DNA of 64,000 nucleotides from Hemicordylus capensis (Eukaryota; Chordata; Lepidosauria; Squamata; Cordylidae): NCBI RefSeq assembly GCF_027244095.1, contig NC_069659.1, forward strand, positions 331,713,250-331,777,249, in the 5' to 3' direction. Shown here piece after piece: positions 23,156 to 33,016 of this stretch; position 1 is the first letter of the stretch, and each line of letters begins with the position of its first letter. The notes beneath the pieces are model-generated. The model was given only the letters and a program-made list of their open reading frames with translations, was not told the DNA's origin and did not search any database. The translations under genes were made by a program, and so were the position numbers.

Positions 23156-23288
23156 CAGTGTTCCTTCTAACAGAGATTTGCAGATGTTGTTGACTACAAC
23201 TCCCAGAATCCCCAGCTGCAATGGCTTTTGCTTGGGGATTCTGGGAGTTGTAGTCAACATCTGGGAATCCCTGTTACAGGGAACACTG
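23156..23288. mobile_element. palindromic hAT MITE
   Basis: The 133-bp element starts cagtgttccttctaacagag and ends ccctgttacagggaacactg. The inner arms ttgactacaactcccagaat and attctgggagttgtagtcaa form a long hairpin. The flanks aagtgagg (23148-23155) and aagggagg (23289-23296) match at 7 of 8 positions, as expected for a hAT target duplication. Confidence 0.85.
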
Positions 23289-24255
23289 AAGGGAGGCAAA
23301 ATTTAATTTTGCCCGTTATCCTTCTTCCTTTTTTGCCCTTGAACAGCCTAGATGTAAGCAAACATCAGTGCAAACCTCAGATGTGAAAACACCCTAATGA
23401 TGAGGTTGAAGCTCTTGGGAAGGAAAGGAAACCGATGGGCATTGATTTCACTAGGGCATTTTCTTTTAAATCGTATTATTTATCATATACATTCTTCCAG
23501 AGTTGCTGAGAGATTCCCCCTCCCCTTGGCCTCGTGTTGAGGGGAGGGTGCTTGTCCCAGCCCAGCTCAGCACGAGGCCTAAGAAGCGGCCTGATTGGCT
23601 GGCTGGGTTTGGGGGGCGTGGTTTCGGCTGCAATCGGCCGTTCCACGCCCAGCAGCTTCAGTTCGCTTTTGGCGATCGTGCAGGAAGGAGCTCTTGGTCT
23701 GGGCTCCTTCCATCGGAGAGCAGGGGGGTTCGCTCAGCAGCGGGCGAGGTGGCTTTTCGGCGGCATGTAGCCGTCGTGCAGGCCAGAGGTCTGGGCGGAT
23801 CGGTGACCGCCCGCTGTGGGGGGGCCATTTTTGGCGTTCGGGCTGGTCGACAGCGTCAGCGGGGCCTTTTTCGGCCCTTTTTCGGCCCTTTTTCGGCCCG
23901 GGAAGTCTTCTCGTCGCGGCGTGGCCTAGCCGATACAGGGCCGTAGCCCTTGGGTTTGTGGGGCTCCCTGGCGGTTGGGGGGTGGTTTGACGACACTGGG
24001 GGGGGCTCCTCCAAATGGGGATTGGTGTCCCTTACTTTTGGTTTTCCCTCTCTCTTTCCCTTTGTTCTCTTTGTGATTTTAGGTGCCTTGCTGGCAAACG
24101 GGAGTAGTGTTTGCTTGGGATTGCTGGTGGGGGGTGCTCTTCTATAGCATAGCTTTTAGGGGCTTTCAACGGTTGGGAGTTCAGTCTGGGTTAGGGGCCC
24201 CCTCCCTTTTCTTTGCAATTTTCTTGTGGGCTTGGATTTTAGGTATAGGGTGGTG

Positions 24256-25795
24256 ATGCCTAGGAAGGCTAAGGAAAAAAAGGGGGGGGCAGCCCATTCG
24301 GCAGCCTAGAAGGCCTGCCCCCCCGCCATCTTCCTCGGAGGATGATGATGAGGAATTGGGCCTTATTCAAAGCTTGATTAACAGGATGGAGGCATTGGAG
24401 AAGGCCAGGGCTGCCCCATCAGACAAGGGTGCAGGGCCCTCTGGCGGTGGGGGTGTGCCTCCGCCCAAGGTTCTTCGGCGGAGCAGGGGCTCTGTCCGGA
24501 GCCAGTTATTAACATCCCTTTCTAGCAGGCTGGAGGCATTGGAGAAGGGACTGAACCCTGCCGGCCCTGCCCCCCCCCCCGGCGGGCCTGTGGCACCTTC
24601 TGCACCTGGAGGACCAGCCCCTGGACAGCCTGCTCCTGCATTGCCGCTTCCGTTGCCTTTGGATCCGGTTCCGGAGCTGCCTCTGCCGTCTCTACCTCAA
24701 CCTGCTACACCGGTTGACCATCCACCTGCGGACCCGACTCTGCCAGTAGTTCCGGGTGAGCCAGCAGCACCTACACCTCCCGGTGGCACCGGCCAGTGGC
24801 CTTCTGTTCCCTGGCCGATACCTGCCATGGGGGGCTGGGGACCAGCTCCCTACTGCTCCCCTTACACACAGTCATGGGGCATGGGTTTCCCTTTAGCTTT
24901 TCCTGGGGTCACTGCTGGTATGCAGGGCGCTGCAGAGCAGGTTTGGATGGGCAATAGATCTTTGGGTAGTACGTTGCCTCCTCCCAGTGGTGTTCCCACC
25001 GCTGCTCAGGATCCTAATAGCAGGCCGGGTTATTACCCTATGGGGGTTTTACCTTCAGCGCAGCACGCTCCCTATGGGGGTATGGGGCTCCCTCTGAGGG
25101 ATCACTTGCTGCCTTCCACTAGGGAAAAGATCCTGAAAGGTGAGTATGTGGACATCTTTAGCTTGCTCTTTAGGGAGCCAGAAGTTAAACACAAGGAGAG
25201 GGAATCGTGTAAAGAGCATGAAGCCACTAAGCGAAAACCAGTTGAAAAGACCTGGAATAATTGGTTATCTGGCTTCACTTTATATGGGGGTGATAGTGCA
25301 GGCACAGCCGGTGCTCTTGAAATATATGGATATTATTCACCGTGCGATTTCTGATTTTGCCGGATCCTCCTGGATCCGTTATGATGAAAGTTTCCGCATG
25401 AGGGCGGCCTTGGATCCCACCCTACCATGGGACACACCCCTCCAGGAATTATGGCTGGTGATTATGTCCCCGGCTCGTCCTGTTGAGGGAGACTGATCAG
25501 ATAGTGGACATTTGTTGTCCAGGCCTTCTGGTGTTTCGCCGGCACTGGGGGCAGGCCAACAGTGGGTTCAACCCCACCTGGTCTGCTGGGAGTATAACTC
25601 TAATGGGAAATGCTCCCGTTCCCCCTGTCATTTCAAATACGCTTGCGGCGTCTGCGGGGGTAAGCACCCAAGTGCCTCTTGCCCTAGGGCAAAGTTTAGC
25701 AGTCCCGGGTCCAAGTTCCAGGCTGGAAACGATAGGAAGGGCGGTCCTCCCCCACCCCCTATGGGTAAGGGGTCCCAGCCCCATCAGGCTTGAGG
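24256..25795 (+). pseudogene. DIRS gag-like region (fossil)
   Basis: It opens with a basic MPRKAKEKKGG and runs through proline/glycine-rich sequence with two coiled-coil-like repeats (RMEALEKARAA and RLEALEKGLNP). It ends with a cysteine/histidine cluster (CSRSPCHFKYACGVCGGKHP), typical of the zinc-finger end of DIRS gag proteins. Treated as a fossil; the region as a whole is not continuous. Confidence 0.7.
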
Positions 25796-27375
25796 TTCTG
25801 GAGCAGCTGTTGCTGGACTACCCTGATCGGTCTGCAGCTGTTTACTTGTTCATGGGCTTCAGGAATGGGTTTTGGATTCCTTCTTCCTCTCGCCATGGGA
25901 TAGGTAGTCCCCATAACCTTAAATCCATGATGGGCAAGGAGGATATAGTGCTGAGGAAGATTAATAAAGAGGTGGCCGCTGGAAGGGTACTGGGCCCTTT
26001 CGATGGTCCCCCTTTTCCCAGGTTACGTGTCTCGCCTCTAGGGGTGGTCCCTAAGAAGGTCCCTGGTGAATTTCGATTGATTCACCACCTTTCTCATCTT
26101 AGGGGGTTGTCGGTCAACAACGGTATCCCTGATAGTCTTTGTTCCGTCTGCTATACTTCTTTTGATGAGGCAGTCAGGGTGGTTAGGAATATGGGGCCGG
26201 GTGCCCTCCTGGCCAAATGCAATATTGAGTCCACTTTCCGTCTGCTACCTGTCCACCTGGATGATTTTGAATTACTGGGCTTCGCCTTTGCGGGCTGGTT
26301 TTACTTTGGCCAGGCCCTGCCTATGGGTTGCTCAACTTCTTGTGCAGCCTTCGAGGAGTTTAGATCTTTTCTGGAGTGGGCGGTCAGGTGGCAGGCAGGC
26401 CTTCTATCCACGGCTCATTTTATAGATGATTTTCTTTTCATTGGCAGGGGCGATTCAGGGGAATGCCACCATCTGCTGCGCTCCTTTATGGAGCTGGCGG
26501 ATGAGCTCAGGGTGCCGCTGGCTAAGGATAAGACGGAGGGGCCGGTTACTCGGCTATCCTTTTTGGGAATAGAGCTTGATACGATTGCAGGTTGCTCTAG
26601 GCTACCTCAGGCTAAGCTGGCTGTGCTCCTGGAGCTGGTTCGGTCATTGGGGCGTGCCCGCAAGTCCACCCTTAGGGAGCTCCAGGTGGTGGCAGGACAT
26701 CTCAATTTTGCTTGTAGGGTTCTGGCCCCTGGCCAGGCTTTTCTGCGTAGATTATGTGATCTGACGGTGGGACTCCGTGCCCCCCATCACAGGGTGCGGG
26801 TTACGCAAGGTGTCAGGGCTGACCTGGCGCTTTGGGAATCCTTCCTGCTAGGTTTCAATGGGGTAACCTTCTGGAGGAATGAGCTGCTTATTGAAGCCGA
26901 TCTGCAAGTTCATTCAGACGCAGCAGGTGGTGTGGGGTTCGGGGTTTACTTTAGGGGCCGCTGGTGTGCTGCCTGTTGGCCATTGGAGTGGGTAGAGCAG
27001 GGGATAGTTCGGGACTTGACTTTTTTAGAGCTCTACCCAATTGTAGTGGCGGTTCACATTTGGGCTGAAGAGTTTGCCAACTCTTCAGTTCGATTCTGGT
27101 GCGACAACCAGGCGGTTGTCGAGGCTGTCAACACACAGACCTCCCATTCTCTGAGGGTCATGGGGCTAGTGAGAGCCTTGGTTTTGCAGTGTCTACGGGC
27201 TAATATCCTATTCCGGTCCCGCCACGTCCCAGGGATCCGGAATGACATAGCTGACGCCCTGTCTCGTTTTCAGGTAGACAGATTCAGGGAGTTAGCACCC
27301 GAGGCTGCACCACACCCGGATCCTATGCTAGCCTTCCTGTGGCAGCTTGGCAGGCGGAGGCAGAGAAGGCCATAG
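25500..27375 (+). pseudogene. DIRS reverse transcriptase / RNase H region (fossil)
   Basis: A long open stretch with RT text PGEFRLIHHLSHLRGLSVNN, the ALPMGCSTSC block and the FIDDFLFIG active-site box, then LSFLGIELDT. The RNase H part has LQVHSDAAGGVGFG, FLELYPIVVAVHIWA, RFWCDNQAVVEAVN and RHVPGIRNDIADALSR. The block order matches DIRS-type rather than LINE enzymes. Its end overlaps the recombinase region by about 37 bases in another frame, an arrangement common in DIRS elements. Confidence 0.88.
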
Positions 27376-28241
27376 CGGCGTCTCTGGTGCCCAGCACCAG
27401 AGTGAGCTACACAGCCAAGCTTGAGGCTTTTTCCCTTTTTCGAAGGGCTGAAGGTTTGCCTGAGTTTTGGCCTGTTCCGGTGGGACAGTTGCAACAGTTT
27501 TTGGTCACTTTACATAGGGCAGGGCATGCCATGTCTACTCTGGGTGGCTATTTGGCCGCTCTGGCCTTCGAAGCACAGGTAAAAGGGGTTAGTGACTTTT
27601 CCTCTGACCCTTGCGTGTGGCGCATGCTGGAGGGCTGGGCTAGGGGGGACCCTGGTACAGGAGATTCTAGACGCCCGTTTACACTGGACATGGTGGCCGC
27701 CACGCTGGGTCGCCTAGCAGGGTGCTGCACAGATTCCTGGAAAGTTTCCCTGTTTCACACGGCTGTACTAGTGGCCTTCTTTGGTGCCTTCCGGCCCGGG
27801 GAGCTATTGCCGCGCAGTAGGGGCTCCCCTAGGGACCGCTGCTTGCAATTCTCCGACCTGACTTTCTTTGGAGATGAGGCTCGGTTGTTCCTTCGCCGCT
27901 TTAAGACTGATCAGCATGGCAAGGGTCAGGTGGTGTGCTTAGCGGTGGCTGGGGACCCCCAGCTGTGTCCCGTGGCTGCCTTGCAGCACTACACGGGTCT
28001 GGGTCCTGCCTCAGGGGGATGTTTGTTCGTTCATGAAGATCGAACTCCTTTAACTCAGTATCAATTCCTGGCAGTGGTCAAGAAGGCCCTGGTGGCAGCG
28101 GGGGTTCCTCTTGAAAGCCTCACTTTGCACTCATTCCATATTGGGGCAGCTACTACTGCCACGAGTATTGGCCTTCAGGAGGCCGAAGTGCGGAGGAGAG
28201 GCAGGTGGAATTCCGTGGCGGTCAGATGCTATGTGCGCTGA
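27339..28241 (+). pseudogene. DIRS tyrosine recombinase region (fossil)
   Basis: About 300 codons. The N-terminal SAM-like part is recognised by STRVSYTAKLEAFSLF and MSTLGGYLAALAFEAQ. The catalytic part has AFFGAFRPGELLP, FKTDQHGKGQVV, the LTLHSFHIGAATTA block and the final GRWNSVAVRCYVR. This fits the lambda-integrase-like recombinase of DIRS elements, which integrates circular DNA copies without target duplication. Confidence 0.85.
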
Positions 28242-28268
28242 CAGCGGACACTATCAGCCACCATTGAT

Positions 28269-28901
28269 TTGTGTTTTCTTTTGGCAGGTGCTGGGGGAGC
28301 AGCGGTTCCAGTCCGGGTCCTGATGTGTGGCCATTCGCTGGTCTTTTGGGCCTTCAAGCAGGCCAGCACCTGCCACTGGGGATCGCAGTTGGGGTTCGGG
28401 AGAAGGGCCTCGGTGTACTGGTTGGGCATGCGGGGCATGCTCTGGAACCAGTTGCTTCCTGCGATTAGACAGCATTTAGTTAGTTTTCCTGCACCCAAGA
28501 TTTTGGTCTTGCATCTGGGGGAGAACGACTTAGGCCAGCGGACTGGCCTGTCTATTGTTCAGCAAGCCTCCGCTGATTTGGCTTTATTGTGCAAGTGGAT
28601 GCTGGGAGTGTGCATTCTCTGGGTTAATTGGCTTCAACGCAGGGTTTGGAGGAATGCCCTTTGTGGGCTGAGCTTGGAAAGAGCACGGCGAAAGGCCTCG
28701 GCCGCAATCAGTAAATTGGTACTAGCGGCTGGAGGGGCCATAGTGCGGCAGCCTGACATAGCTGCCCGCTTTCTGGAGTTATACCACGCAGACGGCGTTC
28801 ACCTCTCAGAGTATGGTTGTGATTTATATCTACACAACATCCAGCGGGGGCTTGCTGAGTTTTTAGGTGGGCATGGGGCAGGGAGGTCAAGCAATGGCTG
28901 A
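28269..28901 (+). pseudogene. SGNH-hydrolase-like region of the DIRS element (fossil)
   Basis: A frame of about 210 codons downstream of the recombinase. SGNH/GDSL-type blocks are visible in order: VLMCGHSLVFWAF near the start, ILVLHLGENDLG in the middle, and HADGVHLSEYGCDLYLHN near the end. Such a module is known from some tyrosine-recombinase retroelements and from CR1/L2 ORF1 proteins; its role there is not settled (lipid or ester hydrolysis is assumed). It lies 28 bases after the recombinase and on the same strand, so it is part of the element rather than a host gene. Confidence 0.75.
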
Positions 28902-29403
28902 CCTCCCTGGGTGGCAGTAACAGTGCGGGCTGGGGGTAAGTGAGGTATAGATTATTGGTGAGCACCCTTGCATATTTAAAGGTGGATTGGTCAATCGCTC
29001 CTTTGTGGCCTGTGCGGCATGGGGAGAAATTTGATTGCCATGAAACCTGCTTCAGGACTTCACCAACCTTTGGGCTGTGCGGTCCGGGGTGGTGGTGGTG
29101 AAGACCTGGAGATGTCCAGATCCTCTCTTCTAAGGGGGTGGTTGGCGTTGAAGTAATGGGGTGGGATGTACCTGCCTCTTTCCTGAGCCAGGGTGTGTCA
29201 CCCAGTGAGGCAATGGGTAGGACGGGGGAATCCTAGCCCATGCCTAGGGGCCCGCACTGTTTTCTGATGGTGATTAATCACCTGCTGTTCAGTCCGCCAT
29301 GCCTGTTGTTCTATTAATAAAGTGTGGCCCTTTTCACCCAAAAATGTCTCTGTGTCTTCTTGGGCTGGGATCTGGGGACAAGTTTTCAATATTAGCTGAA
29401 GCT
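28902..29403 (+). other. DIRS 3' non-coding part
   Basis: No gene. It holds the shared DIRS tail (tgaaacctgcttcaggac, ctgagccagggtgtgtcacc), the signal AATAAA at 29316-29321, and the right end near 29382. The same blocks occur inverted at 45600-45860. Confidence 0.75.
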
Positions 29404-29575
29404 GAGAGCCAGTGTGATGTAGTGGGTAATGGGTAGACTGCTGGACTTGGACCAACAGCCCAACAATTCTGGGTTCAAATTCCCATGGAGCTATGAAATG
29501 GATTGGTGGCCTTGGGACAGTCACAGTTTCTCCGCCTAACCTACCTTAACAGTGGTTGTGCGGATAACCCCAAGT
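29404..29575 (+). mobile_element. tRNA-derived SINE
   Basis: It starts gagagccagtgtgatgtagt (A-box-like region), has a B box in ttctgggttcaaattccca, then gccttgggacagtcacagtt and ctaacctaccttaacag. This is the common reptile type that ends in a ggttgtgnggataa tail. It is a moderately old copy lying immediately after the DIRS element. Confidence 0.75.
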
Positions 29576-29589
29576 ATGATGGAGTCAGC

Positions 29590-30763
29590 ACCAACAGTGT
29601 TGGGAAATGCAGTCGTGAGGTCCTAGAAGTCAAATTTAGGCTGCTAGGTAGCATATTGAAGTCCAGGACCTCTAGGGTAGCATTCTCTAAAGTGTGTTGT
29701 TTCACACGCAGGGCCAGTGAGACTGGCGGATCTGAGGAGTCTCATTACATAAATGATATGGTGGTGCCAGGAGGAGGACTTTAGATTTGTTAGGTACTGG
29801 GATACATTTTGGGGCAAGCAAAGCCTGTATAAAAGGGATGTACTCCACTTGAACCAAGATGGAACCAGACTGCTGGTGCTTAAAATAAAAAAAGTGGCAG
29901 ATCAGCTTTTAAAATTACACTTGGGGGATTGTCAACAGGAACTTGTGGTATCTGGTTCAGCAGGCAACATCCCCTAAGGAGCGTGGGTGCAAACATTTCA
30001 GATAACCTAGAAGAGGAACAGAGTAGAACCATCAATAGAGCAGATCAAAGCACAAGACAGCTGGTCAAAAAAGTCAAATGATGCCAACCCCGGGTAAGAG
30101 ATTCTTTGTATAGGTGTTAATATACCAATGCCGGAAGCTTCTGAGCCAAGGTGGGCAAGCTGGAGTGGGCGACAAAATGCACATGCAGTTCAATGCAAGC
30201 AAGTGTAATGTGATGCATATTGTGGCAATAAACCCAACTTCACATATACACTGAAGGGGTCTGAGCTGTCAGTGACTGCCCAGGGGGAGGTCTTGGGGTC
30301 AGTTCATTGAAAATGTCAACTCAGTGCCTGGCAGCTGTGAAAAAAAGAGGCAAATTACATGCTAGGGTACATTCGGAAGGGGATTGAAAATAAAAATGCT
30401 AATATCATAATGCCCTTATACAAACCTACTTTGCATCCACACTTGGAGTATTGTGTACAGTTCTGATCACCATATTGTAAGAAGGACATTGTAGAACTGT
30501 AAAAGGTGCAGAAGAGGGCAACCAAGATGATCAGGGATGGTTGCTACTAACCTGGTTGCTATAGGCCATTTCCAGCCTCAGTGGCAAGATGCCTCTAAAA
30601 ACCAGCTGCAGAGGAGCAACAGCAGGAGAGAGGGCAGGTGCTCAGCTCTTGCCTGTGGGCTTCTCAGAGGCATCTGCTGGACCACTGTGTGAAACAGGAT
30701 GCTGGACTAGATAGGCCTTGGACCTGATACAACAGGGCTATTCTTATGTTGTTATGTTCTCAT
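29590..30763 (+). mobile_element. CR1/L3 LINE relic with ORF1 esterase end, internally deleted
   Basis: The first part reads LGSILKSRTSRVAFS and RDVLHLNQDGTRLLVLKI (29840-29905), the last SGNH block of a CR1-type ORF1 esterase. It is followed by ISDNLEEEQSRTIN (about 29998-30040). At 30105-30165 a short stretch resembles the YTNARS start of the ORF2 endonuclease. Most of ORF2 is then missing, and the text resumes with MQFNASKCNVMHI (30184), LHPHLEYCVQF-like sequence (about 30430-30468) and CKKDIVEL, VQKRATKMIR (to 30537). After another gap the 3' UTR ends gggctattcttatgttg. Stops and frameshifts are many, so it is a dead copy. Confidence 0.8.
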
Positions 30764-31015
30764 GATTCCCCCAATGAATGGATAAAATAAAAATGAGGTA
30801 GAATATAAAAATAAATAACTATGAACTATTGATGTTAAAGAACTTATAATTTAACCTTCACTTTCTAAAGCTTCTAGGATGGCTTGCTGTTAATAATTAA
30901 TACAATACTAAAATACTTTCTTTTTTTTTGCAAAGCATTACTAAAACCAGCAGAAGGTATCATTGGATTGGGACAGAAGTAAATAAGACCCTGCTTAAGA
31001 TTCAGTTGCATAGAG
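30764..31015. other. AT-rich spacer
   Basis: A short AT-rich spacer with a T run near 30921-30930. Nothing else is recognised. Confidence 0.5.
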
Positions 31016-31757
31016 CAGTGCTGCCCAACCAGTGTGCCATTGCATACTGGCTGGTGTCCACTCTGCTTCACTCTGCACTAGTTTCCAAAGTAGGGAGTTA
31101 AAACACCTTTATTTGGGAATTCCCATATGTTTTAGGAGGGATGTGCCCTTCCTGGTGTATTTGCTCTATGAGGGACGAAAGGGACAGCTATGGATACGGA
31201 TAAATATGATATAAGAGTAAAAATAAGAAAGAAAGTGAATTTATTTTTTTATAATGTTCAGCTTTGCCACTGCAAGAAGGAAGGCGTCAGGGAGGCAGTG
31301 TGCCTCTGTTTTTTGTTTGTTGGTTTGTTTTTTTGTTTTTAATGTGAGTGTGCCTTGAAATGAAAGTGAAGGTTGGGAAATTCAGGACCAACAAAAGGAA
31401 GTACGTCTTCACACAGAGCATAATTAACCTATGCAATTCTCTGCCACGGGATGTCGTGATGGCCACTAGTTTGGATGGCTTTAAAAGGGGCTTAGACAAA
31501 TTCATGGAGGACAGGTCTGTCAGTGGCTACTAGTCTGATGGCCTTAGGCCTCCTCAGAGGCAAGATGCCTCTCAATACCAGTTGCATGGGAGCAATAGCA
31601 AGAGAGAGGGCAAGCTCTCACCCCCTTTTTGTGGGATTTCCGGAGGCATCTGATGGGCCATTGTGTGAAACAGGATGCTGGACTAGATAGGTCTTGGGCC
31701 TGATCCAGCAGGGCTGCTCTTATGTTCCTATGAGATGAAAAATGTTGTGAAACACTG
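31016..31757. mobile_element. hAT MITE interrupted by a CR1 insertion
   Basis: The ends are cagtgctgcccaaccagtgt and, inverted, cagtgtttcacaacattttt. Internal text (ccaaccagtgtgcc, gtgtgccttgaaatga) is typical of a widespread amniote hAT MITE whose consensus begins CAGTGTTTCCCAACC. The right part is split by a CR1 copy at 31366-31732. I do not see an exact 8-bp duplication at the outer ends. Confidence 0.7.
31366..31732 (+). mobile_element. CR1/L3 LINE 3' end, nested in the hAT MITE
   Basis: It carries the last ORF2 residues (FRTNKRKYVFTQSIINLCNS, then DVVMATSLDGFKRGLDKFME and DRSVSGY before a stop at 31531-31533) and a 3' UTR ending gggctgctcttatgttccta. The flanks aaatgaaa (31358-31365) and agatgaaa (31733-31740) match at 7 of 8, giving a probable target duplication and fixing the insertion order. 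Confidence 0.85.
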
Positions 31758-31896
31758 GTGTAAGTTTTCCATAGCAGAGTTTGCTGCCACTGTAAAGGCC
31801 TGGTTGCTAGCCATCTGACTCTGTTGCTGAAGTCTCCCAGAGAAGGGCTTTAGAAGACAACCTTAATATACGGGCAGGTCTATGTGGGAGTATATG

Positions 31897-31935
<39 letters not shown>

Positions 31936-32540
31936 GCTGGTGCTGTATCCAAAGACACACACTTCAAGGTAAAGCAGCAGGAGACTCCATCTGGAGACTC
32001 CATCTCATCAAAGGCTCCAGTTTCATGATGATGCTGATTTGAAAGACAGCTCTCCCTGCATGTTAGTTTCTGTGGTACCCTTGTGAAAGTCAATGTGATC
32101 TGTTAGAACCATCTGCGAGGCTGTAATAAGAGTTCATCCATGCAGGCAACGTCCACTGTGTTACAATTACCCGCTGCGTTTGTCTGTGGCAAGCTACAGC
32201 TGCAGCACAGCACTTGCCAGGTTTTGGTGTCATGTGATTCAGACAAAAGCTGCCGTACGGGAGGATGCTGTAGATTTGCTTATCAACATGCTCATCCTGT
32301 CGTGTTTCAAAGAGAAGAGAAAAAGCATCAAATAACCTCTTCTCAGTTTGGGAAAAAATAATAATTTGCGGTGTAGGGTTTTGTTTGCTTTTGGACGCTC
32401 AGGGCATATACTGGGGCTGGGGTGTGAGACACCCAAAGAAACTGCATGGAAATTTATAGATCTTGTCAGGGCTGATTTTGAAGAAGGAATCATCCTCAGG
32501 ATATGTTTTTAAATGTCAGTGCCTTATTACATAGGAGAGG
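31758..32540. other. gene-free stretch with a (GATA)n
   Basis: No gene is recognised. The only clear structure is the GATA microsatellite at 31897-31935. The rest is unassigned sequence without long frames. Confidence 0.5.
31897..31935. repeat. (GATA)n microsatellite
   Basis: About nine perfect GATA units. Confidence 0.95.
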
Positions 32541-32836
32541 AGAGCTGGTCTTGTGGTAGCAAGCATGACTTGTCCCCATAGCTAAGCAGGGTCTGCTCTG
32601 GTTGCATATGAATGGAAGACTTGATGTGTGAGCACTGTAAGATATTCCCCTCAGGGGATGGAGCCACTCTGGGAAGAGCAGAAGGTTTCAACTTCCCTCC
32701 CTGGCTTCTCCAAGATAGGGCTGAGAGAGATTCCTGCTTGCAACCTTGGAGAAGCCACTGCCAGTCTGTGAAGACAATACTGAGCTAGATAGACCAATGG
32801 TCTGACTCAGTATATGGCAGTTTCCTATGTACATAG
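32541..32836 (+). mobile_element. 5S-rRNA-headed SINE
   Basis: It starts agagctggtcttgtggtagc, then atagctaagcagggtctgct, ctggttgcatatgaatgg and aagac. These align with 5S rRNA around AAGCTAAGCAGGGTCGGGCC, TGGTTAGTACTTGGATGG and GAGACC, which are the internal pol III promoter segments. A central part (ctcccctggcttctccaag-like) follows, then the tail actgagctagatagaccaat, ggtctgactcagtatatggc and tttcctatgt. A nearly full-length copy. Confidence 0.85.
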
Positions 32837-33016
32837 GGACATAGGCACATGGGAAGATGCCTTATACTGAGTCATACTATTGGTCCATCTAGCTCAGTTT
32901 TGTCTGCACTGACTGCCAATGGCATCTCCAAGATTTCAAGCAGGAGTCTGTCCCATCCCTACTAGAAGATACCAAGGACTGAAACTAGGACCTTCTACAT
33001 GCAGAGCAGATGGCCC
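32837..33016 (-). mobile_element. tail-sharing SINE with a different head, minus strand
   Basis: On the minus strand it begins catctgctctgcatgtagaa, has ggtcctagtttcagtcc (B-box-like), then cagactcctgcttgaaatct, and ends with the same tail as its neighbour (tgagctagatggaccaatag, gactcagtataaggcatctt). The two SINEs lie tail to tail. Confidence 0.7.

Larger units (their letters stand above)
23513..29382 (+). mobile_element. DIRS-family tyrosine-recombinase retroelement, near full length fossil
   Basis: A 5.9-kb GC-rich element. In order it has a non-coding 5' part with CG-rich sequence (23513-24255), a gag-like region, an RT/RNase H region, a tyrosine recombinase region, an SGNH-hydrolase-like region and a 3' part with AATAAA at 29316-29321. 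Short inverted end matches are visible: cttgtcccagccca near 23547 and tgggctgggatctggggaca near 29361. There is no integrase or protease of the LTR type, which together with the recombinase places it in the DIRS order. It is broken, with roughly two or three interruptions, but long stretches remain open, so it looks fairly young. The outer borders are approximate and were set by comparison with the short relative at 45283-46228. Confidence 0.85.

Noticed and set aside
23503-23946. 147-codon plus-strand frame at the left end of the DIRS element
   Set aside because: It lies in the GC-rich non-coding 5' part, begins before the element border and has no recognisable domain.
32541-32640. 5S rRNA gene
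   Set aside because: Only the internal promoter-like part is similar, the rest is SINE body and tail, and the same unit occurs four times dispersed. It is a SINE, not a functional rRNA gene.
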